Assembly: GCA_041660545.1 (NCBI GenBank)
Contig: JBAZWE010000001.1
Location: 1 to 64,000 of the forward strand
DNA: 64,000 bases
Direction: 5' to 3'
Source of the DNA: JBAZWE01 sp041660545
GTDB taxonomy: Bacteria; Actinomycetota; Thermoleophilia; BMS3ABIN01
Shown: positions 34,712-44,067 of the stretch, in pieces
How the letters are laid out: every line of letters starts with the position of its first letter
How positions within the stretch are numbered: position 1 is the first letter of the stretch
The notes under the pieces: generated by a model
The model's database searches: none
What the model saw: the letters and a program-made list of their open reading frames with translations, nothing else
Told to the model about the DNA's origin: nothing
Position numbers and translations under genes: made by a program

Positions 34712-35609
34712 TACAGAGACGCAAAAAGCGGCAGCCTGCGGCGTGTTGATGGTTGACAAGCCGTCCGGTAAAAGTTCGCATGATATCGTCTATATGGTGC
34801 GGAGGATGACCGGCATCAAAAAGGTCGGCCACGGCGGCACCCTGGATCCGTTTGCAACGGGGCTTTTACTGATGCTGGTGGGCAAGGCCACGAGGCTCTT
34901 TGATTTTCTGGCCCCGCTGGTTAAGGAATACCGCGTGACGGCTCAATTCGGATCTGTCTCATCCACCGGAGATATAGATGGCGAGATCAGTCCGGTCCCA
35001 GGTAGCGTCGATGAAGATTCTCTTAAGAGGATACTTCCGGATTTTACGGGAAAGATCCAGCAGAAGGTGCCGGCATATTCCGCCGTGAAGGTCGACGGCG
35101 TCGCCCTCTACAAGAAGGCCCGCGCCGGCATCAAGGTCGAGTTACCCGTGCGCGAGGTGGAGATTATCAGTCTGGATCTTGTTTCCTTCGATAGCGCCTC
35201 TCAGCAGGCAGTTCTGGATGTTGTCTGCTCCAAGGGGACTTACATCAGGCAGCTTTGTGAAGACCTGGGCGAGGCGTTGGAAAGCGGTGCTTACGCAGCC
35301 GCGTTGCGTCGCAATGCAGTCGGTGAGATGCACATCGAGCAGGCGTCGACTGTCCATGAACTGGAAGAAATTTCGAGGGAATCGATACTCTCTTCCACTA
35401 ACACGTCTTTTATTTCCTGTTTAGGTGCGCTATATTTCCTTCCCGTGAGAGAACTGGATGAAAAGGAAGTCAGAGCCGTCACCTGCGGGCGGCCGATCGA
35501 TGGCGAATATACAACGCCGGTGCGTCTGGCCCGGGACGGCCGCCTTCTGGCGGTATACGGCCCTGATGACGATTCCGGGATAATCCGCCCATTGGTGGTA
35601 CTGTCGTGA
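34704..35609 (+). CDS. truB: tRNA pseudouridine(55) synthase TruB
   Basis: Makes pseudouridine 55 in the T-loop of tRNAs. It has motif II with the catalytic Asp in KVGHGGTLDPFATGLLLMLVG, the YSAVKVDG motif, and the KGTYIRQLCEDLGEALESGAY motif, followed by a C-terminal PUA-like part. The TTG start overlaps the end of rbfA by 8 bp. Confidence 0.96.
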   Translation: MNNTETQKAAACGVLMVDKPSGKSSHDIVYMVRRMTGIKKVGHGGTLDPFATGLLLMLVGKATRLFDFLAPLVKEYRVTAQFGSVSSTGDIDGEISPVPGSVDEDSLKRILPDFTGKIQQKVPAYSAVKVDGVALYKKARAGIKVELPVREVEIISLDLVSFDSASQQAVLDVVCSKGTYIRQLCEDLGEALESGAYAAALRRNAVGEMHIEQASTVHELEEISRESILSSTNTSFISCLGALYFLPVRELDEKEVRAVTCGRPIDGEYTTPVRLARDGRLLAVYGPDDDSGIIRPLVVLS

Positions 35610-35625
35610 AACAGACCGATGCCGC

Positions 35626-36579
35626 GTGAGGGTCTATCGTGAAATCAGTGAAGTGCCGGCAGGAAAAAGGGCAGTGGCAATCGGCTCTTTCGACGGCGTG
35701 CATATCGGCCATCAGCGCATCATCGGTGACGCGGTAAGCGCGGCGAAAGAGGAAGGCATCACCAGCATGGTGATCACCTTTCATCCTCACCCGCTGTCCG
35801 TGATCGCACCCGACAAGTGTCCGCCCATCCTCACGCCCCTGAACGTGAAGACAGACCTGATAGGCAATCTGGGCGTGGACGAAATGCTCATCATCCCCTT
35901 CACCGACGAGTTCTCACAGCTCTCTCCCGCCGTCTTTTGCGAGATGCTTTTCTCCTCGACGCTGGGCGCCGTACGAGTGATCGTGGGTGACAACTTTCGC
36001 TTCGGGTACAAGGCCGGCGGCGACATCAAGTTTCTGGAGGAGTACGGCAACAACGTCGGCATGACGGTGATTGCCGAATCCCTGGTGACGGCGGGCAACG
36101 AACCGATCTCGTCCACAAGGATCCGCAATCTGCTCATCGATGGGAAACTGGGAGAGGTGCGCGAGATATTGAGCCGCCCGCCCTCCACTCACGGCAGGGT
36201 GGTCCACGGCGACAAGAGGGGCCGCACGCTGGGCGTTCGCACGGCGAACATCGAAGCTTTTGTGGATTGTATCTTTCCCGGAAGGGGCGTCTACCTGGCT
36301 GACCTGTATGTCGGCCGGGATCCCTATGCATGTCTGGTCAATATAGGACACAATCCAACCTTTTGCTCAACCGGCGAGGGCAGCTCGCAAAAGATGCGGA
36401 TCGAAGCGCACATCCTCGATTTTGACCGCAGCCTCTACGGCCTCGATGTACGCGTGGATTTCCTCGAACGACTGCGGGACGAGAAGAAGTTTGACAATTC
36501 TGACGAGCTGGTGGCGCAGATCATGCAGGACATCGCCGCCGCCAGGAAGTTCAAGGATTATGCGGTAAGGAAGAAGTAG
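35626..36579 (+). CDS. ribF: Bifunctional riboflavin kinase/FAD synthetase
   Basis: Converts riboflavin to FMN and FAD. The N-terminal FAD-synthetase half has GSFDGVHIGHQRII (residues 21-34), NFRFGYKAGGD and ISSTRIRNLL. The C-terminal flavokinase half has GRVVHGDKRGRTLGVRTANIE and a conserved ...IGHNPTF. It starts with GTG at 35626, 16 nt after truB, without a strong ribosome binding site. It supplies flavin for enzymes such as the Hdr/Flx complex further on. Confidence 0.95.
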   Translation: MRVYREISEVPAGKRAVAIGSFDGVHIGHQRIIGDAVSAAKEEGITSMVITFHPHPLSVIAPDKCPPILTPLNVKTDLIGNLGVDEMLIIPFTDEFSQLSPAVFCEMLFSSTLGAVRVIVGDNFRFGYKAGGDIKFLEEYGNNVGMTVIAESLVTAGNEPISSTRIRNLLIDGKLGEVREILSRPPSTHGRVVHGDKRGRTLGVRTANIEAFVDCIFPGRGVYLADLYVGRDPYACLVNIGHNPTFCSTGEGSSQKMRIEAHILDFDRSLYGLDVRVDFLERLRDEKKFDNSDELVAQIMQDIAAARKFKDYAVRKK

Positions 36580-36638
36580 GACCAGCGTTGTTCGGGTAAC
36601 TCTGTCCCGGAGGAGGTTCCCGGACAAGTGCCGCCTGT

Positions 36639-38630
36639 TTAAGCTACATGCCTTTCCTCTTGACTGAAACCGGTTTTTACCGGCAGGATGACTCTGAAGA
36701 TGGAGCCGTTCCCCGGTTCGGATTCAACCGTGATCTCACCGCCGTGTTCGCTGACGATCCTCTGTGATACCGATAGTCCCAGCCCGGTTCCCTCGCCGAC
36801 ACGCTTGGTCGTGAAGAATGGATCGAAGACGCGGGAGGCAGCCTGCATATCCATGCCTACGCCGCTGTCCTCAAAGGCGATCTCCATCATCTTCCCTTCG
36901 CCGTTGCTATGCAGGTGCGATGTGATGTCCAAAACGCCGCCATCCGGCATCGACTGGATGGCGTTGTGGATGATATTGATGAACACCTGCTTCATCTGGT
37001 TCGCGTCTATAATCAGCTGGGGCAGAGCGTCATCGAGGCGGGTGTTGATCTTCACTGAACCTAAGTCGGCCTGGTGCTGCATCAGGAGCAGCGTATGTTC
37101 GATCAGATCGTCGATGGCCGCCGGAGTGCGTTCGAGATCGCCCTTTCTCGCGAAGTCCAGGAGGTTGCGGACGATATCACGCGCACGCAGGGTCTCGCTT
37201 TCTATTACGGATACCCTTTTTTCAAACGAAGCCGCATCCTGTGGATGTGATTTTATCAGCAGGGTGTTTCCCAGGATCCCTGTCAGCGGGTTGTTGATCT
37301 CGTGCGCTACGCCCGCCGCCAGTTCTCCGATCGCCGCAAGCTTGGACGAACTGTAGAGCTGGCGTTGCAGCTCTTCCTGTTGTTCGACTCTCTGCTCGAG
37401 AACGGCCATCATGTTATTGAAGGTCTCGCCCATCATGGTGATCCTGTCGGGACAGGCGGCTTTAAATACCTCGCATTTCTCACAGCGTCCGAGCTTTTGC
37501 GCGAAGACACCCTGGACCTCGCCGCCGCAGTGGGTGCCCGCGACCTGCCAGCAGCGCAGATTGCTTTCATGGTCATATGCGGGGCAAGCCTTCTGAGCAC
37601 ATTTCTTCGATTCCCAGCACCTGATGAGATTAGGGTTCTGATATCTGGTGCCAAAGCTCTTGTTTTTCTCGGCCTCCGAGATAAGACTTGCGATCTCCGT
37701 AGTCGCCATGGCGAGTTCGAGGTTCTGGCCTTCCATCTTCTCAAACAGCCTGGTATTTTCGATGGCGACCGCGACTTCGCTGCCCAGCGCCGACAACAGG
37801 TCAAGCGTCGCCTTGGGGAAGTCGGTCCTGGTCCCGGTCACACAGATCGCACCCTGCAGTTTGCCTTCGAATTTCATGGGGACGCAGGCTATCGAGTCGT
37901 AATGGGAGCTTTCATTATCCGGCAGGTCGAACACCGCAGCCTTGCCGGTGCTGGTTGCGACACCGGCCGCATGGTTGAAGATCTTGCTGGACGAGCCTGA
38001 CTGATGATCTTCAGTGGCATCATGGCTTCTGCAGAGGACAGGCTGAAGTTCTCCCTTTTCATCCATAAGGATGCAACCCGTCCTGGATCCCGTGATCTCG
38101 AGCGCTTTTTCCAGTGCTATCGCGAGCAGTTCGACTAATTCACGAGATTCAGACATCGAATGAGCGACCTCGTAGAGCATCGAGAGATCGCGGTTTCGCT
38201 GGGTTATCTCCTGTTCGCGGGACTGAAGCGATTCAGCCATCTGGTTGATGGTGACCGCAAGTTCTTCCAGCTCGTTCTCATTATCTGTAGCGACCCGGTA
38301 GTCGAGGTCACCGTCGCCGATCCTGCGGGCTCCCTGCTGAAGCACACGAATCGGCCGCACCAGGCCGCTTGCAAAGAAATAGCCCACAACGAGAGCGATT
38401 AACAGGCCACCGACGCTATAGAAGATGGCCTGTTCCTCGATTTCGTGAGCCTGATAATCGGCTTCCTGCTGGGATATCGAACCTGACTGGACCCACCGGG
38501 TCAGCTGGTCCGAATACATGTGATGGCTTCGGTGTCCTAAGACGGTAACCGGGACAAGTGCTACTATCACGAAAATTGCAGCTGTTTTTCGGAAGATGCT
38601 ATTTGATCTGCGCCATTCTGCCGGAATCAT
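36639..38630 (-). CDS. Membrane sensor histidine kinase with HAMP, GAF and two-CW Cys domains
   Basis: The order is: two membrane helices (residues about 15-35 and 70-90) around a short outside loop, HAMP (PIRVLQQGARRIGDGDLDYRV), GAF (about 150-310), and a Cys-rich 'two-CW'-like segment at about 337-395 (CWESKKCAQKACPAY, CWQVAGTHC, CEKCEVFKAACPD). Then come HisKA with the phosphorylated His443 (AAGVAHEINNPLTG) and HATPase (NIIHNAI, DSGVGM, GTGLGLSV). No response regulator is adjacent. The Cys segment may sense metal or redox. The start is ATG 38630 or TTG 38636, both after GGAGG. It is convergent with ribF. Confidence 0.92.
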   Translation of the reverse strand: MIPAEWRRSNSIFRKTAAIFVIVALVPVTVLGHRSHHMYSDQLTRWVQSGSISQQEADYQAHEIEEQAIFYSVGGLLIALVVGYFFASGLVRPIRVLQQGARRIGDGDLDYRVATDNENELEELAVTINQMAESLQSREQEITQRNRDLSMLYEVAHSMSESRELVELLAIALEKALEITGSRTGCILMDEKGELQPVLCRSHDATEDHQSGSSSKIFNHAAGVATSTGKAAVFDLPDNESSHYDSIACVPMKFEGKLQGAICVTGTRTDFPKATLDLLSALGSEVAVAIENTRLFEKMEGQNLELAMATTEIASLISEAEKNKSFGTRYQNPNLIRCWESKKCAQKACPAYDHESNLRCWQVAGTHCGGEVQGVFAQKLGRCEKCEVFKAACPDRITMMGETFNNMMAVLEQRVEQQEELQRQLYSSSKLAAIGELAAGVAHEINNPLTGILGNTLLIKSHPQDAASFEKRVSVIESETLRARDIVRNLLDFARKGDLERTPAAIDDLIEHTLLLMQHQADLGSVKINTRLDDALPQLIIDANQMKQVFINIIHNAIQSMPDGGVLDITSHLHSNGEGKMMEIAFEDSGVGMDMQAASRVFDPFFTTKRVGEGTGLGLSVSQRIVSEHGGEITVESEPGNGSIFRVILPVKTGFSQEERHVA

Positions 38631-38923
38631 CTTCAAATGACCCTCCAGAGGCGCGACGTATGGCAGCACGCGGGGAATTCCAACTTTACCGGACCGGTCA
38701 TGCTAAAACCGCTCCAGGCGCCTCCACCCGAATTGCCCACCCTTAGCCTCCGCTAGTTGATTTGCAGGTTCTCAATAATCGGCAGGAACGCGTTATTGTT
38801 TAATGCTTAACCACGCAAGTTGGCGGGATCCCTGGCTGTTAGCCTTTTGTTTATCACTATGGTAAGCTCTGACAGTGCGCTTGGATCCCCACATCTTAGG
38901 TAAAGTTCAAGAGGAGGTGAATA

Positions 38924-39193
38924 TTGGTACTTAGCAAGGAAGATAAAGAGTCGGTTATGGGCAAGTTCAGCAGCCACGAGGGCGATACAGGCTCTCCGGA
39001 AGTGCAGGTAGCGCTGCTGACTGAGAGAATCAATTACCTGACCGAGCATTTGAAGACCCATAAGAAGGATCATCACTCTCGGCGGGGGTTGTTGAAGATG
39101 GTGGGGAAGAGGCGGCGGCTGCTTACCTACCTGCAGGATAAGAACGTGAATCGCTATCGTACGCTGGTGAAGGACCTGGGACTCAGGAAGTAA
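38924..39193 (+). CDS. rpsO: 30S ribosomal protein S15
   Basis: An 89-residue primary 16S rRNA-binding protein. It has the S15 signature HKKDHHSRRGLLKMVGKRRRLL and the N-terminal GSPEVQVALLTERINYLTEHL. The TTG start is supported by an excellent GAGGAGGTG 5 nt upstream. It is followed by pnp, as in many bacteria. Confidence 0.97.
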   Translation: MVLSKEDKESVMGKFSSHEGDTGSPEVQVALLTERINYLTEHLKTHKKDHHSRRGLLKMVGKRRRLLTYLQDKNVNRYRTLVKDLGLRK

Positions 39194-39401
39194 GTAGGCT
39201 GGTCGCATCTCTGCATCAATCCCTTTTTTGCTCTTAAGCGTATGTAACGCTGCCGCAATTGGGATCTTTGTTGCTCTAGGCCTGAGGCTGAGAGTCTGTA
39301 ACAATGTCACCGAAGCCTGGCGAAGAATCTCTGATGATTTTTCGTCATTGTTTTAGAATAACTGGTGATAATTGCGGATTTTGAGCCTTGAGCCTAGGGC
39401 C

Positions 39402-39437
39402 GGTCGCGGGAGTATGGTTGCTCGCGGCCTTTTTTTA
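39402..39437 (+). terminator. Intrinsic terminator/attenuator between rpsO and pnp
   Basis: The stem GGTCGCG..AG (39402-39412) pairs with CTCGCGGCC (39421-39429), including one G-U pair, followed by TTTTTTTATT. It lies 46 nt before the pnp start, so it either ends the rpsO transcript or attenuates pnp. Confidence 0.6.
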
Positions 39438-39482
39438 TTGACGGGACGCAATGGTGCGTCCACATCCGAGGAGAAGAATCTC

Positions 39483-41675
39483 TTGACTTCAGAGAAGAAT
39501 GTTGTAACAAAGACTATCGAGCTTGGTGGGAAGACAATCACACTCGAGACCGGGCGCGTGGCCAAACAGGCCAACGGGGCCGTGATCGTCAGATGTGGTG
39601 ACACGATGGTGCTCGTGACGGCAACAGGCCGCACGGAACCCAAGGAAGGGATAGATTTCTTCCCGCTCACCGTCGATATCGAGGAACGCATGTATGCCGC
39701 GGGTAAAATCCCGGGCGGCTTCATCAAGCGGGAGGCCAGGCCCAGTGAGAAGTCCATTCTCACCGCCCGGCTTATCGACCGTCCGGTACGGCCCCGTTTC
39801 CCCAAAGGCTTTTCAAACGAAACGCAGATCATCGCCACCATACTTTCCACCGACCAGGAGAACGCATATGACATCCTGGCGTTGCTTGGCGCCTCGGCGG
39901 CACTATCCATCTCGGAGATCCCCTTCCAGGGACCGATCGCCGCGGTGCGCGTAGGCAGGATCGCCGGCGAACTGGTGCTGAATCCGACCTGGCTGCAGAC
40001 GCAGGATCCGGAGTGCGACCTTGACATGATCGTGGCCGGCACCGCCGAATCGATTCTGATGATCGAGGCGGGCGGCACCGAGGTCAGCGAAGATGTGGCC
40101 ATGGAGGCCGTGCGTTTCTCCCAGGAGCCGATCCGCCAGCTCTGCCAGCTGCAGGAAGAGCTGCGTGAGGCTGCCGGCAAGACCAAGTGGTCTTTCGTGG
40201 AGCCCGAGGTCGACAAGGAACTCTACTCCAAGATCGAGTCGATCTGCCGGACCGGTCTCGAAGAGGCCAACCGGATTACCGACAAGCAGGAACGTTCCGA
40301 CCGCATCGAGCAGATCCGCGGCTCTGTAAAGAGCGATCTGGTCAAGGAGGATTCGCCGGATGACTTCGCCCGCGCCGTGGGTTCAATAACCAAGGCGATC
40401 GAGAAGGATGTCGTCAGGCGCACGATCGCGGTAGACAAGATACGCCCCGACGGGCGTGCCGTTGAGGAGGTCCGCGAGATCACCTGCGAGGTCGGGGTAG
40501 CCCCCCGTACCCACGGCTCGGCGCTGTTCACCCGCGGTCAGACACAGGCCATGACGCTGCTGACCCTGGGCGCCGTCGGAGATTACCAGCGTATCGACGG
40601 TCTGGGCCTGGAAGACAGCAAGCGTTATATCCATCATTACAACTTCCCGCCGTTCTCGGTGGGCGAGACCGGTTTCATGCGCGGCCCCAAACGCCGCGAC
40701 ATCGGTCACGGGGCGCTGGCTGAGAAAGCGCTTCGGCCCATGATTCCGGACGAGCACGAATTCCCTTACACGATACGACTGGTGAGCGAGATCATGGAGA
40801 GCAACGGCTCTTCGTCGATGGCGAGCACCTGTGGTTCTTCGCTATCGCTGATGGATGCGGGCGTTCCCATCAAGGGCGCCATCGGCGGCGTAGCCTGCGG
40901 CCTGGTCGTGCGCTCGAGCTGCCGCGCCTGCGGTCATGAGGGTGTCTTCCTGCGCAAGTGCGAGAAGTGCGGTTCTTCCGATGTGGATGCCAACTATGTC
41001 ATCCTCACCGATATCGCCGGCATCGAGGATCACCTCGGTGACATGGACTTCAAGGTGGCGGGCAGCAAGGACGGCATCACCGCCATCCAGATGGACCTGA
41101 AAATCAAGGAAGGCATCACGCCGGAAGTGCTGGCGGAAGCGCTGGAGCAATCCAAACGCGGACGCCTGCACGTGCTCGGCAAAATGATGGAGACGCTGCC
41201 CGAGGCTCGTGCCGAGCTTTCCGAGTACGCGCCCCGCATATTCAGCATGCAGATCAATCCGGACAAGATCGGCGCGCTGATCGGCAAGGGCGGCGAGACG
41301 ATTCGCGGCCTGGTCGACGAGTTCGACTGCTCCATCGACGTCGAGGAAGACGGCACTGTCTTTATCTGCGCCCGCGATGGCGCCAGCGGCGAGGATGTCG
41401 TCCAGCGTGTAAATGATCTGACCAAGGATGTCGAAGCCGGCGACGTTTTCGTCGGCAAGGTAGTAAAGACCACCGATTTCGGAGCATTTGTCGAGCTGAA
41501 GCGCGGCACCGACGGTCTCGTTCACATCTCCAACCTGGCTGAGGGCCGCGTCGACAAGGTCGAAGACGTAGTCAAGCGCGGTCAGATGGTACAGGTCGAG
41601 GTGATCGAGGTAAAAGAGGACCGTGGCAAGCAGCGGATCGGCCTGAGGGTGGTTGACCTAAATCCAAAAGTATGA
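39483..41675 (+). CDS. pnp: Polyribonucleotide nucleotidyltransferase with inserted zinc-ribbon-like loop
   Basis: A 3'-5' phosphorolytic RNase of the RNA decay machinery. The TTG at 39483 is chosen because GAGGAG lies 9 nt upstream. The order is: first RNase PH domain, helical domain, second RNase PH domain (GRAVEEVREITCEVG, RGQTQAMTLLTLG), KH (INPDKIGALIGKGGETI), and S1 (GDVFVGKVVKTTDFGAFVEL). Within the second RNase PH domain the usual short loop before ILTDI.G.EDHLGDMDFKVAG is replaced by a segment with Cys480, Cys483, Cys493 and Cys496 (CRAC-n9-CEKC), a zinc-ribbon pattern not found in canonical PNPases. Confidence 0.96.
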   Translation: MTSEKNVVTKTIELGGKTITLETGRVAKQANGAVIVRCGDTMVLVTATGRTEPKEGIDFFPLTVDIEERMYAAGKIPGGFIKREARPSEKSILTARLIDRPVRPRFPKGFSNETQIIATILSTDQENAYDILALLGASAALSISEIPFQGPIAAVRVGRIAGELVLNPTWLQTQDPECDLDMIVAGTAESILMIEAGGTEVSEDVAMEAVRFSQEPIRQLCQLQEELREAAGKTKWSFVEPEVDKELYSKIESICRTGLEEANRITDKQERSDRIEQIRGSVKSDLVKEDSPDDFARAVGSITKAIEKDVVRRTIAVDKIRPDGRAVEEVREITCEVGVAPRTHGSALFTRGQTQAMTLLTLGAVGDYQRIDGLGLEDSKRYIHHYNFPPFSVGETGFMRGPKRRDIGHGALAEKALRPMIPDEHEFPYTIRLVSEIMESNGSSSMASTCGSSLSLMDAGVPIKGAIGGVACGLVVRSSCRACGHEGVFLRKCEKCGSSDVDANYVILTDIAGIEDHLGDMDFKVAGSKDGITAIQMDLKIKEGITPEVLAEALEQSKRGRLHVLGKMMETLPEARAELSEYAPRIFSMQINPDKIGALIGKGGETIRGLVDEFDCSIDVEEDGTVFICARDGASGEDVVQRVNDLTKDVEAGDVFVGKVVKTTDFGAFVELKRGTDGLVHISNLAEGRVDKVEDVVKRGQMVQVEVIEVKEDRGKQRIGLRVVDLNPKV

Positions 41676-42963
41676 GCTGACACAGCTTGAAGCGGGCGGA
41701 CGGGTAGTAAGCGAAAAGCTGCCGTCCGTCCGCTCGATTTCCCTGGGCCTCTGGATCGGCGCCGGGTCCCGCTACGAGGAACCGGCCGAGAGTGGCGTCA
41801 GCCATTTCATCGAGCATCTTCTCTTCAAGGGCGGCAAGCGTTTCAATGCCGTCGACATAGCGCAGATATTTGATTCGTTCGGCGGTGAGCTCAACGCCGC
41901 GACGGCGCGGGAGTACACCGTGGTCCACGCCCGCTTCCTCGACGAGCATCTCGAGGATGCGATCGAGGTCATGGCGGACATGGTGATCCATCCCTCCTTT
42001 GCGGACATCGACTTAGAGCGCGAAGTGGTGGTCGAGGAGATCGCCATGTACGAGGATTCACCCGGCGAACTGATCGCCGATTACCTTACCCAGTCCATCT
42101 TCGGCGCCCACCCCCTGGGAAAAAGCGTGCTGGGCACAACCGACATCATCGGTTCTGTCAGCCCGGATGACATCCGCGGCTATCACTCCAGCCACTATAC
42201 GCTTCCCAACATGGTTGTGGCGGCGGCGGGAAACATCGAGCAGGATCGGCTGGTCGAGCTGGCCAAAAAGCATCTTGCCGGCGGCAACGGCGCCCAGCCG
42301 CACGCGACTTCAAAGCCTGCGCCGGAAGTTCCCGTGCAGGCCGCCCGGGACGCCTGTTTTTATGAAAAGGACACCCAGCAGTACCATGTCTGTTTCGGTG
42401 GACTCGGTATTCCGCGCCATTCCGAGCAGCGCTTTGCGCTCTCCATCCTCGACAGCATCCTGGGAGGCACCGCGAGTTCGAGACTCTTTCAGGAGGTGCG
42501 CGACAAGCGAGGCCTCGCCTATTCGGTATATTCCTACACCTCTTCATATTCAGACACGGGGCTGGTAGGCATCTATTTCGGATGCCGCGGCGAAAGTGTC
42601 GCCGAGGTGACGAGGATCATCGCCGGGCAGATACAATCCCTCGCCGATGAGGGCGTGCGCGAGGACGAGTTTCTCAGAGCCAAGGAGAGCGCCAAGGGAC
42701 GTGTGGTACTGGGAATGGAGACCACGCATAGCCGTATGAGCCGCCTCGGGAAACTCTCCGTCACGGACGCCGAGATTCTTGGTCTCGATGAGATAATCGC
42801 CAGGATAGACGCGGTCAGTGCCGGCGATATCAGCGAGCTGGTGAATAAATATTATCATCCCGCCAACCTGGCGGCCGTGGCAATCGGTCCGGACGCCGGA
42901 GTACTGGAGAAAGCGCTCGAGATATTGGGTGACGGGCGGACGATGCTGGTGAAGGAGAGCTAG
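41662..42963 (+). CDS. M16-family zinc peptidase
   Basis: A pitrilysin/processing-peptidase-type metalloprotease of about 430 residues. The zinc motif HFIEH lies in SGVSHFIEHLLFKGG, and the second Glu is in VEEIAMYEDSP. The C-terminal half has the RGLAYSVYSYTSSYSDTG motif. The start is a problem: homology begins at YELTQLEAGGRVVSE (41671), but between the in-frame stop at 41659 and that point only ATC (41662) or CTG (41677) could start translation. I give 41662 provisionally. The gene follows pnp, as in many Gram-positive bacteria. Confidence 0.88.
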   Translation: MQKYELTQLEAGGRVVSEKLPSVRSISLGLWIGAGSRYEEPAESGVSHFIEHLLFKGGKRFNAVDIAQIFDSFGGELNAATAREYTVVHARFLDEHLEDAIEVMADMVIHPSFADIDLEREVVVEEIAMYEDSPGELIADYLTQSIFGAHPLGKSVLGTTDIIGSVSPDDIRGYHSSHYTLPNMVVAAAGNIEQDRLVELAKKHLAGGNGAQPHATSKPAPEVPVQAARDACFYEKDTQQYHVCFGGLGIPRHSEQRFALSILDSILGGTASSRLFQEVRDKRGLAYSVYSYTSSYSDTGLVGIYFGCRGESVAEVTRIIAGQIQSLADEGVREDEFLRAKESAKGRVVLGMETTHSRMSRLGKLSVTDAEILGLDEIIARIDAVSAGDISELVNKYYHPANLAAVAIGPDAGVLEKALEILGDGRTMLVKES

Positions 42964-44067
42964 ATGTTGATAATCGGTTCAGACTCAAAGACGCTGGATG
43001 CGATCGAGGCAAAGGTAGCGGCCGGTGAGAGGCTTGGCCGTGAAGACGGCCTGGCGCTGCTTGAATCGGGCGACCTCCTGCGGGTTGGAGCGATGGCGGA
43101 CCTGACGCGGCGACGCTCGGTCGGCGACGATGTCTATTTCATCAACAACCGGCATATCAACCACACGAATGTTTGCGGCAACCGTTGCAAGTTCTGCGCT
43201 TTCAGCGCCGACGAAGGCGCTGATGACGCCTATACGATGACGCTCGAAGAGGTGCTGGACCGGGCGCGGGAATCCCTGGCCGACGGCATCAGTGAGCTGC
43301 ATATCGTCGGCGGCGAGCACCCCTCTCTTCCCTATGAATATTATCTGGACATGATCCGCTCACTGCATGAGCTCGACCCGGATGTACATCTGCAGGCCTT
43401 TACGGCCAGCGAGATCGCCTTCTTCGCCAAGCGTACGAAACGCAGCGAAGAGGTGGTGCTGACTGAGCTAAAGGATGCCGGGCTGGGCAGCATGCCGGGC
43501 GGTGGAGCCGAGATTTTCGCCGAGCGCGTGCGGGGGATCGTCTGCGACAAGAAGATTTCAGGCGAGAAATGGCTTGAGGTCATGCGCACGGCCCACAATG
43601 TGGGAATCAAATCAAACGCCACCATGCTTTACGGTCATGTTGAAACGCTGGAAGAGCGCATCGACCACCTCGTGCGCCTGCGCGAGCTGCAGGACGAGAC
43701 GGGCGGGTTCGGCAGTTTCATCCCGCTGGCGTTCCACCCGGCCAACACCGATCTTGAGGAACTGCCGGGCACGACCGGATTCGAGGATCTGAAGATGCTG
43801 GCGGTCAGCCGCCTGATGCTGGATAACTTCGATAACATCAAGGCTTTCTGGATCATGATCGGCATCAAGCTGGCGCAGATCTCCCTGCATTTCGGCGTCA
43901 ACGACATCGACGGCACCGTGGTGGAGGAGAAGATAACCCATGCCGCCGGCGCCGAGACCGAGCAGGCTATCGCCAAGGACGAACTTATCCGCCTGATCCG
44001 CGACGCCGGCAGGACGCCCGTGGAGAGAGATACGCTCTACAATGTCATCCGGCGTTTTGGAGATTGA
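42964..44067 (+). CDS. mqnE: Aminofutalosine synthase MqnE
   Basis: A radical SAM enzyme that joins the chorismate-derived carboxyvinyl-benzoate to SAM to give aminofutalosine in menaquinone synthesis. The 4Fe-4S motif CGNRCKFC uses Cys71, Cys75 and Cys78. The family element DAGLGSMPGGGAEIF is present, along with C-terminal WIMIGIKLAQISLHFGVNDIDGT. It follows the M16 gene stop at once and overlaps mqnA by 4 bp. The 5' end reads MLIIGSDSKTLD. Confidence 0.94.
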   Translation: MLIIGSDSKTLDAIEAKVAAGERLGREDGLALLESGDLLRVGAMADLTRRRSVGDDVYFINNRHINHTNVCGNRCKFCAFSADEGADDAYTMTLEEVLDRARESLADGISELHIVGGEHPSLPYEYYLDMIRSLHELDPDVHLQAFTASEIAFFAKRTKRSEEVVLTELKDAGLGSMPGGGAEIFAERVRGIVCDKKISGEKWLEVMRTAHNVGIKSNATMLYGHVETLEERIDHLVRLRELQDETGGFGSFIPLAFHPANTDLEELPGTTGFEDLKMLAVSRLMLDNFDNIKAFWIMIGIKLAQISLHFGVNDIDGTVVEEKITHAAGAETEQAIAKDELIRLIRDAGRTPVERDTLYNVIRRFGD

